From Rhodobacterales bacterium UBA3080 (GTDB taxonomy: Bacteria > Pseudomonadota > Alphaproteobacteria > Rhodobacterales > Rhodobacteraceae), in contig DFBM01000055.1 in assembly GCA_002366645.1 (NCBI GenBank), positions 1-6,406 on the forward strand: a stretch of DNA of 6,406 bases. Reading direction: 5' to 3'. Position numbers and translations under genes: made by a program. The notes under the pieces are model-generated. The model was not told the origin of the DNA, did not search any database, and saw only the letters and a list, made by a program, of their open reading frames with translations. Shown here piece by piece: positions 1-6,316 of the stretch. The first letter of the stretch is position 1. Every line of letters starts with the position of its first letter.

Positions 1-515
1 CGGGCGCCCCTCCCGGAGTGGTGTCATCCTATCTGTTCGGTCTCAAAGCAGGCGAGACCGTTGCGGTGAATGGACCATTCGGCAGCTTTGGTGCGTCGGA
101 CAGTACACGCGAGATGGTGTTTATCGGCGGCGGGGTCGGTATGGCACCATTGCGGGCGATAATCTTTGATCAGTTACAGCGCGTTAAAACCGAGAGGAAA
201 ATCTCGTTTTGGTACGGGGCTCGTAGCCGCGTTGAGCTGTTCTACGAAAGCGAATTCGATAATTTGCAGGCGCTGCATGACAACTTCGATTGGACGGTCG
301 GATTGTCTGATCCAAAGGCTGGAGATAACTGGACGGGGGCTACGGGGTTTATCCATGACGTCGCCTTTAAGGCGTATCTAAACGAACACCCTGCACCGGA
401 GAATTGCGAGTACTACCTTTGCGGTCCGCCGCTTATGATCAAGGCAGTACTGGCGATGCTGGATGATCTGGGTGTCGATCGACAGAATATCTTCAATGAC
501 GATTTTGGAGGATAG
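1..515 (+). CDS. nqrF: Na+-translocating NADH:quinone oxidoreductase subunit F, 3' part
   Basis: This is the C-terminal 170 residues of NqrF, the NADH-oxidising subunit that passes electrons from NADH through FAD and a 2Fe-2S centre into the Na+-pumping NQR complex of the inner membrane. The reading frame is open from base 3, so the gene begins upstream of the window; the GTG at 18 is an internal valine codon and not a start. Visible landmarks are the end of the FAD-binding barrel (PPGVVSSYLFGLKAGE, then GPFG), the NAD-binding glycine motif GGGVGMAPLRA, the segment FWYGARS, the nucleotide-site motif EYYLCGPPLM and the conserved C-terminal end DDFGG. The N-terminal membrane helix, the ferredoxin domain and the FAD RxYS motif lie outside the window. 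The stop codon is followed immediately by apbE, as in many nqrABCDEF-apbE operons. The assignment over oxygenase reductases, which share the domain, rests on the DDFGG end and on the apbE and nqrM neighbours. Confidence 0.95.
   Translation, partial: GAPPGVVSSYLFGLKAGETVAVNGPFGSFGASDSTREMVFIGGGVGMAPLRAIIFDQLQRVKTERKISFWYGARSRVELFYESEFDNLQALHDNFDWTVGLSDPKAGDNWTGATGFIHDVAFKAYLNEHPAPENCEYYLCGPPLMIKAVLAMLDDLGVDRQNIFNDDFGG
507..511 (+). promoter_or_regulatory. Ribosome binding site of apbE
   Basis: GGAGG lies inside the last codons of nqrF. It is 4 nt before the ATG at 516 and 7 nt before a second in-frame ATG at 519. The 7-nt spacing is the more usual one, so translation may begin at the second methionine; the protein differs by one residue only. 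Confidence 0.6.
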
Positions 516-1487
516 ATGATGCTGAACCGTAGAGAACTGTTGGCAAGTGCCGGTACAACGATGTTGGCCTATGCTTTACCGGCGTGGGCGGAGGATACGG
601 AACTTATCGGCGGTCCGGCATTCGGTAGTTGGTGGCGGGCGGTTGTACCGAATGAAGCTGATATAGTTGAGATAAAACGCGCCATTCAGGAGGTTATCTC
701 GACTGTTGATAACACCATGTCGCCGTTTATTTTGGGTTCTGAGATCAGCGTTATCAACCGGAACGAGGGTATGAATTGGCATAATTTGTCGCCACATACC
801 AAAACCGTGGTCTCCGAAAGCTTGCAGATCGCCCGCATGACAGAAGGCGCATTTGATCCTACCGTTGGCCCCATCGTTGGTCGTTATGGGTTTGGGCCAA
901 TTCTTAGCGGTGACGTGACGGGTTTTACCAGTTTTCAGTTGGATGGCCACAGGCTGCAAAAGAAAGACCCGTCCGCGACCCTTGATTTATGCGGGATTGC
1001 GAAGGGTTATGCGCTCGATCAAATGGGTGTTGCGCTTGAGGCGATGTCCGTCCGATCATTTTTTCTGGAAGTCGGTGGAGAAGTGCTCGCGCACGGGCTA
1101 CATCCGAGCGGGCGTCGTTGGCAGGCTGGTATCGAAATTCCGGGGGGCGGCGTACAAAGCATCCAACGTGTTGTGCATATCGACGGTCTGGCTTTGGCCA
1201 CTTCCGGTGACAGCATTAACGGCGGGCAACAAGGCGGCGTAGTTTTCAACCATATCATAGACCCGCAAAGTGGAACGCCTGTCAGTAACGGGGTGACGGC
1301 CGTGTCCGTTCTGGCAAAATCTGGTATGAAGGCGGATGCACTAGCAACTGCGATGTTGGTTATGGGGGTGGAGCGCGGGCTTGCCTTCGCAGAGATAAAC
1401 GATATTGCCGTTCTGTTTCTTCAGCGGGGAAGCATGGGGATCAGCGAATTTATGTCCGAAAGTTTCTCTCGACACGTCATAATATAG
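516..1487 (+). CDS. apbE: FAD:protein FMN transferase (ApbE), Nqr flavinylation factor
   Basis: ApbE proteins use FAD to attach FMN covalently to a threonine of target proteins; in nqr operons the known targets are NqrB and NqrC. The work is done on the periplasmic side. The 323 residues match the usual family length. Residues 1-25 form a signal peptide (NRRELL, hydrophobic stretch, cleavage after AWA-25) that resembles a Tat signal because of its paired arginines. There is no lipobox cysteine, so this copy is probably soluble and periplasmic, unlike the lipoprotein members. Family motifs are intact: MSPF and SEISVIN (68-81), GAFDPTVGPIV with GFG (111-127), LDLCGIAKGYALD (156-168), LEVGGEVLAHG (184-194), ATSGD (228-232), NHIIDPQSGTP (245-255) and ADALATA (273-279), the last carrying the expected metal-binding Asp274 and Thr278. 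It starts directly after the nqrF stop codon, so the two are translationally coupled. Confidence 0.95.
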   Translation: MMLNRRELLASAGTTMLAYALPAWAEDTELIGGPAFGSWWRAVVPNEADIVEIKRAIQEVISTVDNTMSPFILGSEISVINRNEGMNWHNLSPHTKTVVSESLQIARMTEGAFDPTVGPIVGRYGFGPILSGDVTGFTSFQLDGHRLQKKDPSATLDLCGIAKGYALDQMGVALEAMSVRSFFLEVGGEVLAHGLHPSGRRWQAGIEIPGGGVQSIQRVVHIDGLALATSGDSINGGQQGGVVFNHIIDPQSGTPVSNGVTAVSVLAKSGMKADALATAMLVMGVERGLAFAEINDIAVLFLQRGSMGISEFMSESFSRHVII

Positions 1488-1496
1488 GGGGCGCAA

Positions 1497-1670
1497 ATGG
1501 AATTCTTTGTTTTGGTTTTTTTCATCATGATGGTGTCTATTGCAGGCCTCGCGCTTGGAGTGATCCTTGGCCGTGCACCATTGAAGGGGACGTGTGCCAG
1601 CGGAACCTGCACGAAGGTTATCAAATGTAGCGGCTGCCAGCACCATGACTTTCTGGAGGAAACACAATGA
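1497..1670 (+). CDS. nqrM: NqrM, small membrane maturation factor of the NQR complex (DUF539)
   Basis: This 57-residue gene is easily missed because of its size. NqrM is required for assembly of active Na+-NQR in Vibrio and is thought to help deliver iron to the centre held by NqrD and NqrE. The protein has one N-terminal membrane helix (about residues 3-25), then GRAPLKG, then a cysteine-rich tail with Cys33, Cys38, Cys44 and Cys47 followed by two histidines (49-50). The position of Cys33 just after the helix and a basic linker agrees with the family. From memory, the tail is shorter than in Vibrio and lacks the usual Cys-Gly-Gly run. It begins 9 nt after apbE; the Shine-Dalgarno AGGGGG at 1486-1491 overlaps the apbE stop codon and sits 5 nt before the ATG. 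Its own stop overlaps the next start as ATGA. The place after nqrF-apbE strongly supports the call. Confidence 0.9.
   Translation: MEFFVLVFFIMMVSIAGLALGVILGRAPLKGTCASGTCTKVIKCSGCQHHDFLEETQ
1655..1660 (+). promoter_or_regulatory. Strong ribosome binding site of the CBS-domain gene
   Basis: GGAGGA inside the end of nqrM is 6 nt before the ATG at 1667. Together with the ATGA stop/start overlap it fixes the start of the CBS gene and implies coupled translation. Confidence 0.65.
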
Positions 1671-2065
1671 CCCAAGTGCCCGTTGTCCGTGACTGTATGG
1701 CGACCGACCTCATCACGCTTTCACCCGAAGCAGAGATCACGCAGGCGATGATGGTGCTACTTGATGCCAAAATTTCAGGCGCGCCGGTTGTGGATCAAGA
1801 TGGTCGTTTGTGCGGCGTTTTATCGAAAAAGGACTGTTTGAAAGCGGCGTTAAATGCGTCGTATTATCAAGACTGGGGCGGCGCGGTTAAGGATTATATG
1901 CAGGCACCGGTCGAGACGCTGGATGCGGACCTTGATGTAGTGGAAGCCGCCGAGAGGTTTCTCGCCAGTAACTACCGACGGTTTCCCGTGCTTGAGGGGG
2001 GCGAGCTAATTGGACAAGTCAGCCGCGCCGATATCTTGCGTGCACTTAGCAAGCAATGGAGCTAG
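1667..2065 (+). CDS. Two-CBS-domain (Bateman module) protein
   Basis: The 132-residue protein consists almost wholly of two CBS domains: the first about residues 10-62 and the second about 76-128. Such stand-alone Bateman modules bind adenine nucleotides (AMP, ATP, sometimes NAD or S-adenosylmethionine) and report energy state to partner proteins. Each domain keeps the ribose-contacting S-x-x-D pattern (SKKD 53-56 after GV; SRAD 119-122 after GQV), so ligand binding is likely at both sites. There is no signal peptide, membrane helix or catalytic domain, so it should be cytoplasmic. It overlaps nqrM by four bases (ATGA) and is the last gene of the nqr operon. The overlap suggests that its amount is tied to the NQR assembly factors, and a role in tuning NQR or the convergent ion pump is conceivable; that is inference, and no partner can be named from sequence alone. 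Confidence 0.9.
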   Translation: MTQVPVVRDCMATDLITLSPEAEITQAMMVLLDAKISGAPVVDQDGRLCGVLSKKDCLKAALNASYYQDWGGAVKDYMQAPVETLDADLDVVEAAERFLASNYRRFPVLEGGELIGQVSRADILRALSKQWS

Positions 2066-2081
2066 TAGAGCGCCCCGGTTT

Positions 2082-4544
2082 TCAATGTTTACTGATAAAG
2101 CGTGCAAGCATCCAGGACGCGAACACCGACAGTGTGAGTATCAGGAAAATAAAGCTATCGATCATTTCGAGCCCTAACAGCGTCCGCAGTTGCGGAACAA
2201 GTACGGTCAGGATCTGCAATCCTATACCGACCGAGATGGCGCCATTTAACCATACATTGCGTCCTGCTCGGCCAGGGTTGTGGCGGGCAGGATAAGCGAA
2301 CAGCAATTCGGCGATGGAGTCGTAAAGAAATACTGCGGTCCGTGTCACGATGACCCCGTATCCAGCAACCGGTAGCAACAATAGCAACCCAAGGCTCGTT
2401 CCGGCTTTGGTGAGGCCGCTAAGCAAAATAAATCGTAACGAAGGTCGGTCGAGCAACGGCGAGGAGGGATTTCTGGGCTTGTGAAGCATTACGTCCGGAT
2501 TTCGATCCATAACCAGCGCCATCGCCGCAGGTCCGTCGCCGATAGTATTTACCCAAAGCAATTGAACGGTTGTCAGCGGCAGGAGCAACCCTCCGGTCGG
2601 CTCCTCTAACCCAAGGAAATACGCGGCCACCAGACCACCTAGAATTAGGACGATCAGACCGAAGTTCGTGGAAAACAAAAACCGGATGAACTTCTGGATG
2701 TTTTCGTAAATGCTGCGACCTTCTTCGATAGCGGCAACAATCGTCGCAAAATTATCGTCTAGCAAAACGATGTCCGCAACCTCGCGTGACACATCACTTC
2801 CGCGCTGCCCCATTGCAATGCCGACGTCGGCGCGCTTCAGGGCAGGCGCGTCGTTCACGCCGTCGCCTGTCACCGCTACAATTTCGCCAGCGGACTTCAT
2901 TGCTTCAACTAGACGCAGCTTGTGTTCAGGGGTGGCGCGGGCGAACACAAAGACGCCGATCATTTCCTTTTCAAGTTCGTCGTCTGACAGCATCTCAATT
3001 TCGTCGCCACTCATCACTTTGTCATCATTAATCCCGACAATTGCGGCAATTGCTTTGGCCGTTGTCGGGTGATCGCCGGTAATCATCACAACTTTGATCC
3101 CGGCCGATTGAGCCTTTGCTAACGCATCAGCAACTTCGGGGCGAGGCGGATCCCAAAGCAGAACGAGGCCAAGGAAAGTGATGTCAGTGTCGGTCTGGTC
3201 ATTCGCCATTCCAACCGCCAGCACGCGATAGCCCTCGGCACCGTATGCCTCGATTTTCTGTTCCCATTCAGCGCGCTCGACTTTTGTCAACTTCGAGCGC
3301 GACAGCAACGTTTCAGGCGCGCCTTTGAGGTAACTGATTTCGTCGCCGTTGCCCTTTACGGTGACCCGCATAAAGCGATAGACAGCATCGAAGGGTTTGG
3401 TTTCTGTTCTCGGGAAGCGGGATTTGGTTTCCTCTGAATCGATCCCCTTTGTTTGCGCATATTCAAGCAACCCCAACTCCAACGGGTCGCCGACACCGGT
3501 GCCGATTTCGGCATCATTGGCGAGAACCATAGCAAGGTGGGCATTTTCGGGGTCGGAGGTGTCCACGGACTTTACCATCATCCGGTTTTCCGTAAGCGTA
3601 CCCGTTTTATCGGTTGCAATAACGGTCACGGAGCCTAGAGATTCAACAGCGCTCAGCCGTCGAACAACCGCCTTCTTGCCCGCCATGCGCTCCACCCCGA
3701 GCGCAAGGGCTAGCGTCAACACCGCAGGTAATCCTTCGGGGATGGCCGCCACAGCTACGACCACCGCAAACAGCAGGATATGCCCGAGGTTGTCGATGCC
3801 TTCGATAAGAATTCCACTAACGACAAGGACAACAGCCAGTCCTAGAATTGCCACCGAGATCTGATTACCAAAGCGCTGCAAGCGCAATTCAAGCGGGGTT
3901 TTTTCTTCGGTCAACCCTTTGATCAGTGTAGCCAAGCGACCCATGCTGCTGTTTAGACCGGTTTTAGTAACCTCGATATAACATTTGCCACGTGATATCA
4001 GCGTGCCGCTAAAAACGTCATCACCCAGCGTTTTTTCCACCGGCAGAGATTCACCTGTCAAAACTGACTCGTCAATTTGAACTCCGTCACGATCGAGTAT
4101 TCGACCATCTGCAGAGATGCGATCACCCGCTTCGATACGGGCCACATCACCGGGCACCAAATTCTCGGAGGGGAGATGTCGATACTTTCCGTCACGAAGG
4201 ACCCAGACGCGCGTGCCAGACATCGCTCTTAGCTTTGCGAGTGCCGTTTCCGCTTTGCTTTCCTGATAGGTTCCAAGGCCAGCGTTTAACAACAATATAA
4301 CGGAAATGGCGATGGATTCGACTGGCAGTTCTTGCGCACCTTCATAGATCCAGATTCCCAAATCCAGAAACAGGGCAAAAAGCAGAATATAGATCAACGG
4401 GCTTTTGAACTGGCGCAAAAACCGGATGATCAGCGGTGTGCCTCTGGATTTCGGAAGCGCATTTGGACCATGCTGTTCTAGTAACCTGTTTGCGGTCTCT
4501 GTGCTGAGGCCGGGCAGGATTGTAGGGACTTGTTCGGCTTGCAT
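2082..4544 (-). CDS. P-type cation-translocating ATPase, Ca2+-ATPase-like P2 group
   Basis: This inner-membrane pump uses ATP to export a cation, most likely Ca2+. The 820 residues carry an N-terminal cation-ATPase region with PGLSTETANRLLEQHGPN, the actuator motif TGES (163-166), the M4 ion motif PEGLP (269-273), the phosphorylation site DKTGTLT (Asp312), the nucleotide-domain KGAPE (407-411), TGDHPTTA (489-496) and the hinge TGDGVNDAP (559-567). About ten hydrophobic segments are present in the P2 arrangement. The M6 sequence is NTIGDG (666-671), keeping the Asn and Asp of SERCA site II. The M5 glutamate of SERCA site I is Leu630 here (STNFGLIV), suggesting a single ion site as in plasma-membrane types. 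It is a little shorter than the usual 870-900. An open frame extends 15 codons further, to a GTG at 4589, but that codon has no Shine-Dalgarno; the ATG at 4544 has GGAG 5 nt upstream. Na+ or Mg2+ cannot be ruled out as substrate. Confidence 0.92.
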   Translation of the reverse strand: MQAEQVPTILPGLSTETANRLLEQHGPNALPKSRGTPLIIRFLRQFKSPLIYILLFALFLDLGIWIYEGAQELPVESIAISVILLLNAGLGTYQESKAETALAKLRAMSGTRVWVLRDGKYRHLPSENLVPGDVARIEAGDRISADGRILDRDGVQIDESVLTGESLPVEKTLGDDVFSGTLISRGKCYIEVTKTGLNSSMGRLATLIKGLTEEKTPLELRLQRFGNQISVAILGLAVVLVVSGILIEGIDNLGHILLFAVVVAVAAIPEGLPAVLTLALALGVERMAGKKAVVRRLSAVESLGSVTVIATDKTGTLTENRMMVKSVDTSDPENAHLAMVLANDAEIGTGVGDPLELGLLEYAQTKGIDSEETKSRFPRTETKPFDAVYRFMRVTVKGNGDEISYLKGAPETLLSRSKLTKVERAEWEQKIEAYGAEGYRVLAVGMANDQTDTDITFLGLVLLWDPPRPEVADALAKAQSAGIKVVMITGDHPTTAKAIAAIVGINDDKVMSGDEIEMLSDDELEKEMIGVFVFARATPEHKLRLVEAMKSAGEIVAVTGDGVNDAPALKRADVGIAMGQRGSDVSREVADIVLLDDNFATIVAAIEEGRSIYENIQKFIRFLFSTNFGLIVLILGGLVAAYFLGLEEPTGGLLLPLTTVQLLWVNTIGDGPAAMALVMDRNPDVMLHKPRNPSSPLLDRPSLRFILLSGLTKAGTSLGLLLLLPVAGYGVIVTRTAVFLYDSIAELLFAYPARHNPGRAGRNVWLNGAISVGIGLQILTVLVPQLRTLLGLEMIDSFIFLILTLSVFASWMLARFISKH

Positions 4545-4549
4545 AGCTA

Positions 4550-4553
4550 CTCC
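4550..4553 (-). promoter_or_regulatory. Ribosome binding site that decides the ATPase start
   Basis: GGAG on the minus strand, 5 nt before the ATG at 4544. The longer-frame GTG at 4589 has only an AT-rich, purine-poor leader. This favours the 820-residue protein. Confidence 0.55.
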
Positions 4554-4590
4554 GTCGGCGGGAACGATATAGGCGCCTTGAATTCGCACT

Positions 4591-4619
4591 ATGCTAGATT
4601 GTCAGGGTCTATTGGGCAA
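4591..4619 (-). promoter_or_regulatory. Candidate sigma-70-type promoter of the P-type ATPase
   Basis: On the minus strand TTGCCC (4619-4614) and TAGCAT (4596-4591) are 17 bp apart; each matches four of six consensus bases. A transcript starting about 7 nt beyond the -10 would begin near 4584, downstream of the GTG at 4589, and would then carry the ATG at 4544 with its GGAG. This agrees with the chosen start. The match is weak and could arise by chance. Confidence 0.3.
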
Positions 4620-4686
4620 CTGGACAATTGGTTAAACCACATCAAAATTCGCGCCACTATTTTGGTCTGAGTTGAGGATGCTTGCT

Positions 4687-4714
4687 TTGATCTGATGCCA
4701 TGAACTGCTATGAC
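4687..4714 (+). promoter_or_regulatory. Candidate promoter of the gtrA-like gene
   Basis: TTGATC (4687-4692) and TATGAC (4709-4714) are separated by 16 bp, about 40 nt before the preferred TTG start at 4755. Each hexamer matches four of six consensus bases. The region between the two divergent genes (4545-4754) must hold promoters for both directions, and this is the best plus-strand candidate I see. It contains no other gene. Confidence 0.3.
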
Positions 4715-4743
4715 TCCGAAACGCCGCAGGTAGTGCAAATTGC

Positions 4744-4748
4744 GAGGG
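4744..4748 (+). promoter_or_regulatory. Ribosome binding site that decides the gtrA-like start
   Basis: GAGGG lies 6 nt before the TTG at 4755. The earlier in-frame TTG at 4740 has only a distant GCAGG. The site lies inside the longer frame, so it argues for the shorter, 139-residue protein. Confidence 0.5.
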
Positions 4749-4754
4749 CACAGT

Positions 4755-5174
4755 TTGAAAAGTCACGTGTTAATATTACGCTATTCCATGTTCGCGGTGC
4801 TGGCGACCATTGCCAACCTTGGTGCCCAGCGGATCGTTTTGGCGATAAATGATACCGGTTATACTTTCACCCTGGCGGTGTTTGTGGGCACTGCGGTGGG
4901 ACTGATATTGAAATACATCCTCGATAAACGGTGGATTTTTTATGACACCACTAAGGGCGCAGCCGTTCACGGAAAAAAATTCACGCTCTATACTTTAATG
5001 GGCGTCGTGACGACCTTGATATTCTGGGGGTCCGAGACAACTTTTTGGCTGGTATGGAAGACCGATGTTATGCGCGAGATAGGCGCGGTACTTGGGCTGA
5101 TGGTTGGATATGTCGTGAAATACAACCTTGATCGCCGCTATGTTTTCAATACCCCCTCAACTGTAGGTAGTTGA
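4755..5174 (+). CDS. GtrA-family four-helix membrane protein
   Basis: GtrA-like proteins are small inner-membrane proteins linked to transfer of lipid-linked sugars (undecaprenyl-phosphate glucose in the founding phage system) and to cell-surface polysaccharide synthesis. The 139-residue product has four hydrophobic helices, about 8-31, 36-55, 77-99 and 108-124. The family hallmark, a basic-aromatic segment closing helices 2 and 4, appears twice as KYILDKRWIF (53-62) and KYNLDRRYVF (122-131), showing that the protein is two copies of a two-helix unit. I chose the TTG at 4755 because of the GAGGG upstream; a TTG at 4740 would add five residues and an ATG at 4788 would start inside helix 1. A SDR epimerase follows 103 bp downstream in the same direction, consistent with a sugar-related role. 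The specific sugar or lipid cannot be told. Confidence 0.85.
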   Translation: MKSHVLILRYSMFAVLATIANLGAQRIVLAINDTGYTFTLAVFVGTAVGLILKYILDKRWIFYDTTKGAAVHGKKFTLYTLMGVVTTLIFWGSETTFWLVWKTDVMREIGAVLGLMVGYVVKYNLDRRYVFNTPSTVGS

Positions 5175-5184
5175 GCGAGACAAT

Positions 5185-5199
5185 TCCGTTCGTTACGGA
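5185..5199 (+). repeat. Short inverted repeat beside the FNR-like box
   Basis: TCCGT and ACGGA form a 5-bp stem around a 5-base loop, 11 bases after the gtrA stop codon and directly against the FNR-like box. There is no T-run after it, so it is a poor terminator; it could be a weak operator half or chance. Confidence 0.25.
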
Positions 5200-5248
5200 T
5201 TGACCCAGATCATGTTTGTTCTGCTCTCATCCAGCTATTCTTGTGTGG
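5200..5248 (+). promoter_or_regulatory. Candidate FNR/CRP-family activated (class II) promoter of the epimerase gene
   Basis: TTGACCCAGATCAT at 5200-5213 matches eight of the ten specified bases of the FNR consensus TTGAT-N4-ATCAA. A -10-like TATTCT at 5236-5241 follows after 22 bp. If transcription starts about 7 nt later, near 5248, the centre of the box lies at -41.5, the standard class II activator position, and no good -35 hexamer is present, as expected for an activated promoter. The leader would be about 30 nt. The implied regulator is an oxygen- or nitric-oxide-sensing FNR, FnrL or Dnr protein. This is inferred from sequence only. Confidence 0.45.
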
Positions 5249-5277
5249 CAGATTCAAAGAATTAAGCGGGTACGTGA

Positions 5278-6312
5278 ATGAATTATCTAATTACCGGTGG
5301 CTCTGGGTTCATGGGCATAAACCTAACGCGGTATCTACTTGGTCGCGGTCACAATGTACGCACTTATGACATAGCACCATTCGACTATCCGGAGGCAAAC
5401 CAGATATCGATAATCCACGGTGATATTCGTAACCGTGAACTTCATGCACAGGCTTTCGAGGGTATCGACGTGGTGGTGCATTGCGCTGCTGCGTTGCCTT
5501 TGTGTACGGCCGAGGAAATCATGTCGACCGAGGTTTACGGCACTCGTCTGTTGTTAGAGACCGCCCTTGAACGCGGCATTGAGCGGTTTGTACACATTTC
5601 ATCGACAGCGGTTTACGGGGTGCCGGATCATCATCCGCTGGTCGAAGATGACAAACTGATCGGTGTTGGCCCCTACGGGGAAGCCAAGATTCAGGCGGAA
5701 GCGGTTTGCGCTGAGTTTCGTGCGCAAGGGATGTGTATTCCGGTGCTACGGCCAAAATCTTTTATCGGACCGGAACGTTTGGGCGCGTTCGAACTTCTCT
5801 ATGATTTTGCGTTCACAGGGCATAATTTCCCGGTGCTTGGTTCAGGTAATAATCTTTACCAGTTTCTGGATGTCGAAGATTTATGCGATGCGGTGTATCT
5901 TTGTGCTAACAAGGAAATCGAGGCGGTGAACGATGTATTCAACGTTGGTTCCGCACGTTTTGGAACGTTAAGGCAAGATTTTCAGGCTGTTCTGGATCGT
6001 GCAGGGTACGAGCGGAAAGTAATCGGGCTTCCTGCTGCGCCGGCAATCTGGACACTGCGCGCATTAGAAAATTTGCACCTTTCGCCGCTATACAAGTGGA
6101 TATACGAGACCGCCGGCAAGGAAAGCTTTGTTAGTATTGATAAAATCGGCGAACGACTGGGATTTGCACCAAAATATTCAAACGAAGAAGCATTGATCCG
6201 AAATTATGATTGGTATGTAGAAAATCGCGACCGGATTTCGCAACGCGCTGGCGTTACACATCGGGTGCCGTGGAAAAGGGGAGCATTGAAACTTGCGCGT
6301 TACATTTTTTAA
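5278..6312 (+). CDS. NAD-dependent epimerase/dehydratase, extended SDR family
   Basis: The 344-residue protein is a cytoplasmic oxidoreductase-type enzyme of the kind that epimerises or dehydrates nucleotide-activated sugars. The N-terminal Rossmann fold shows TGGSGFMG (6-13), an acidic residue after strand 2 (Asp31) that favours NAD over NADP, GDIRN (48-52), and HCAAA (68-72). The catalytic set is complete: SST in the SSTAVYG motif (108-114), Tyr133 and Lys137 in YGEAK. RPKSFIGPER (about 159-168) and a later FLDVEDLCDAV segment match the substrate-binding half of the family. The C-terminal 60 residues are basic and aromatic and less typical. The ATG at 5278 has only a weak AAGCGGG upstream; no better start is seen. 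Its neighbours are a GtrA-like protein and an exported protein, which suggests cell-envelope glycan or lipid modification. The substrate is not recognisable; steroid-dehydrogenase-like members of this family also look similar. Confidence 0.88.
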   Translation: MNYLITGGSGFMGINLTRYLLGRGHNVRTYDIAPFDYPEANQISIIHGDIRNRELHAQAFEGIDVVVHCAAALPLCTAEEIMSTEVYGTRLLLETALERGIERFVHISSTAVYGVPDHHPLVEDDKLIGVGPYGEAKIQAEAVCAEFRAQGMCIPVLRPKSFIGPERLGAFELLYDFAFTGHNFPVLGSGNNLYQFLDVEDLCDAVYLCANKEIEAVNDVFNVGSARFGTLRQDFQAVLDRAGYERKVIGLPAAPAIWTLRALENLHLSPLYKWIYETAGKESFVSIDKIGERLGFAPKYSNEEALIRNYDWYVENRDRISQRAGVTHRVPWKRGALKLARYIF

Positions 6313-6316
6313 GTCG

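Noticed and set aside
18..20. GTG as a start of the first gene
   Set aside because: The frame is open to the window edge and the residues before it (GAPPG) match NqrF, so the codon is internal.
1341..1667. Minus-strand open frame of 108 codons across the apbE end and nqrM
   Set aside because: It is antisense to two well-supported genes and has no ribosome site or recognisable motif.
2066..2081. Bidirectional terminator between the convergent genes
   Set aside because: The 16-bp gap is GC-rich in part but forms no stem with a T-run in either direction.
2056..2295. Plus-strand open frame of 79 codons after the CBS gene
   Set aside because: Antisense to the end of the ATPase gene, with no ribosome site of its own and no recognisable protein features.
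2710..3072. Plus-strand open frame of 120 codons inside the ATPase gene
   Set aside because: Antisense to the TGDGVNDAP hinge region, Ser/Ala-rich with no recognisable domain; explained by the codon use of the real gene.
3397..3864. Plus-strand open frame of 155 codons inside the ATPase gene
   Set aside because: It is antisense to the conserved DKTGTLT region of the ATPase, shows no family motif and has a low-complexity Ser/Thr/Pro/Arg composition typical of shadow frames.
4630..4638. Small palindrome GGTTAAACC as an operator
   Set aside because: Only 4-bp arms; too short to support beyond chance.
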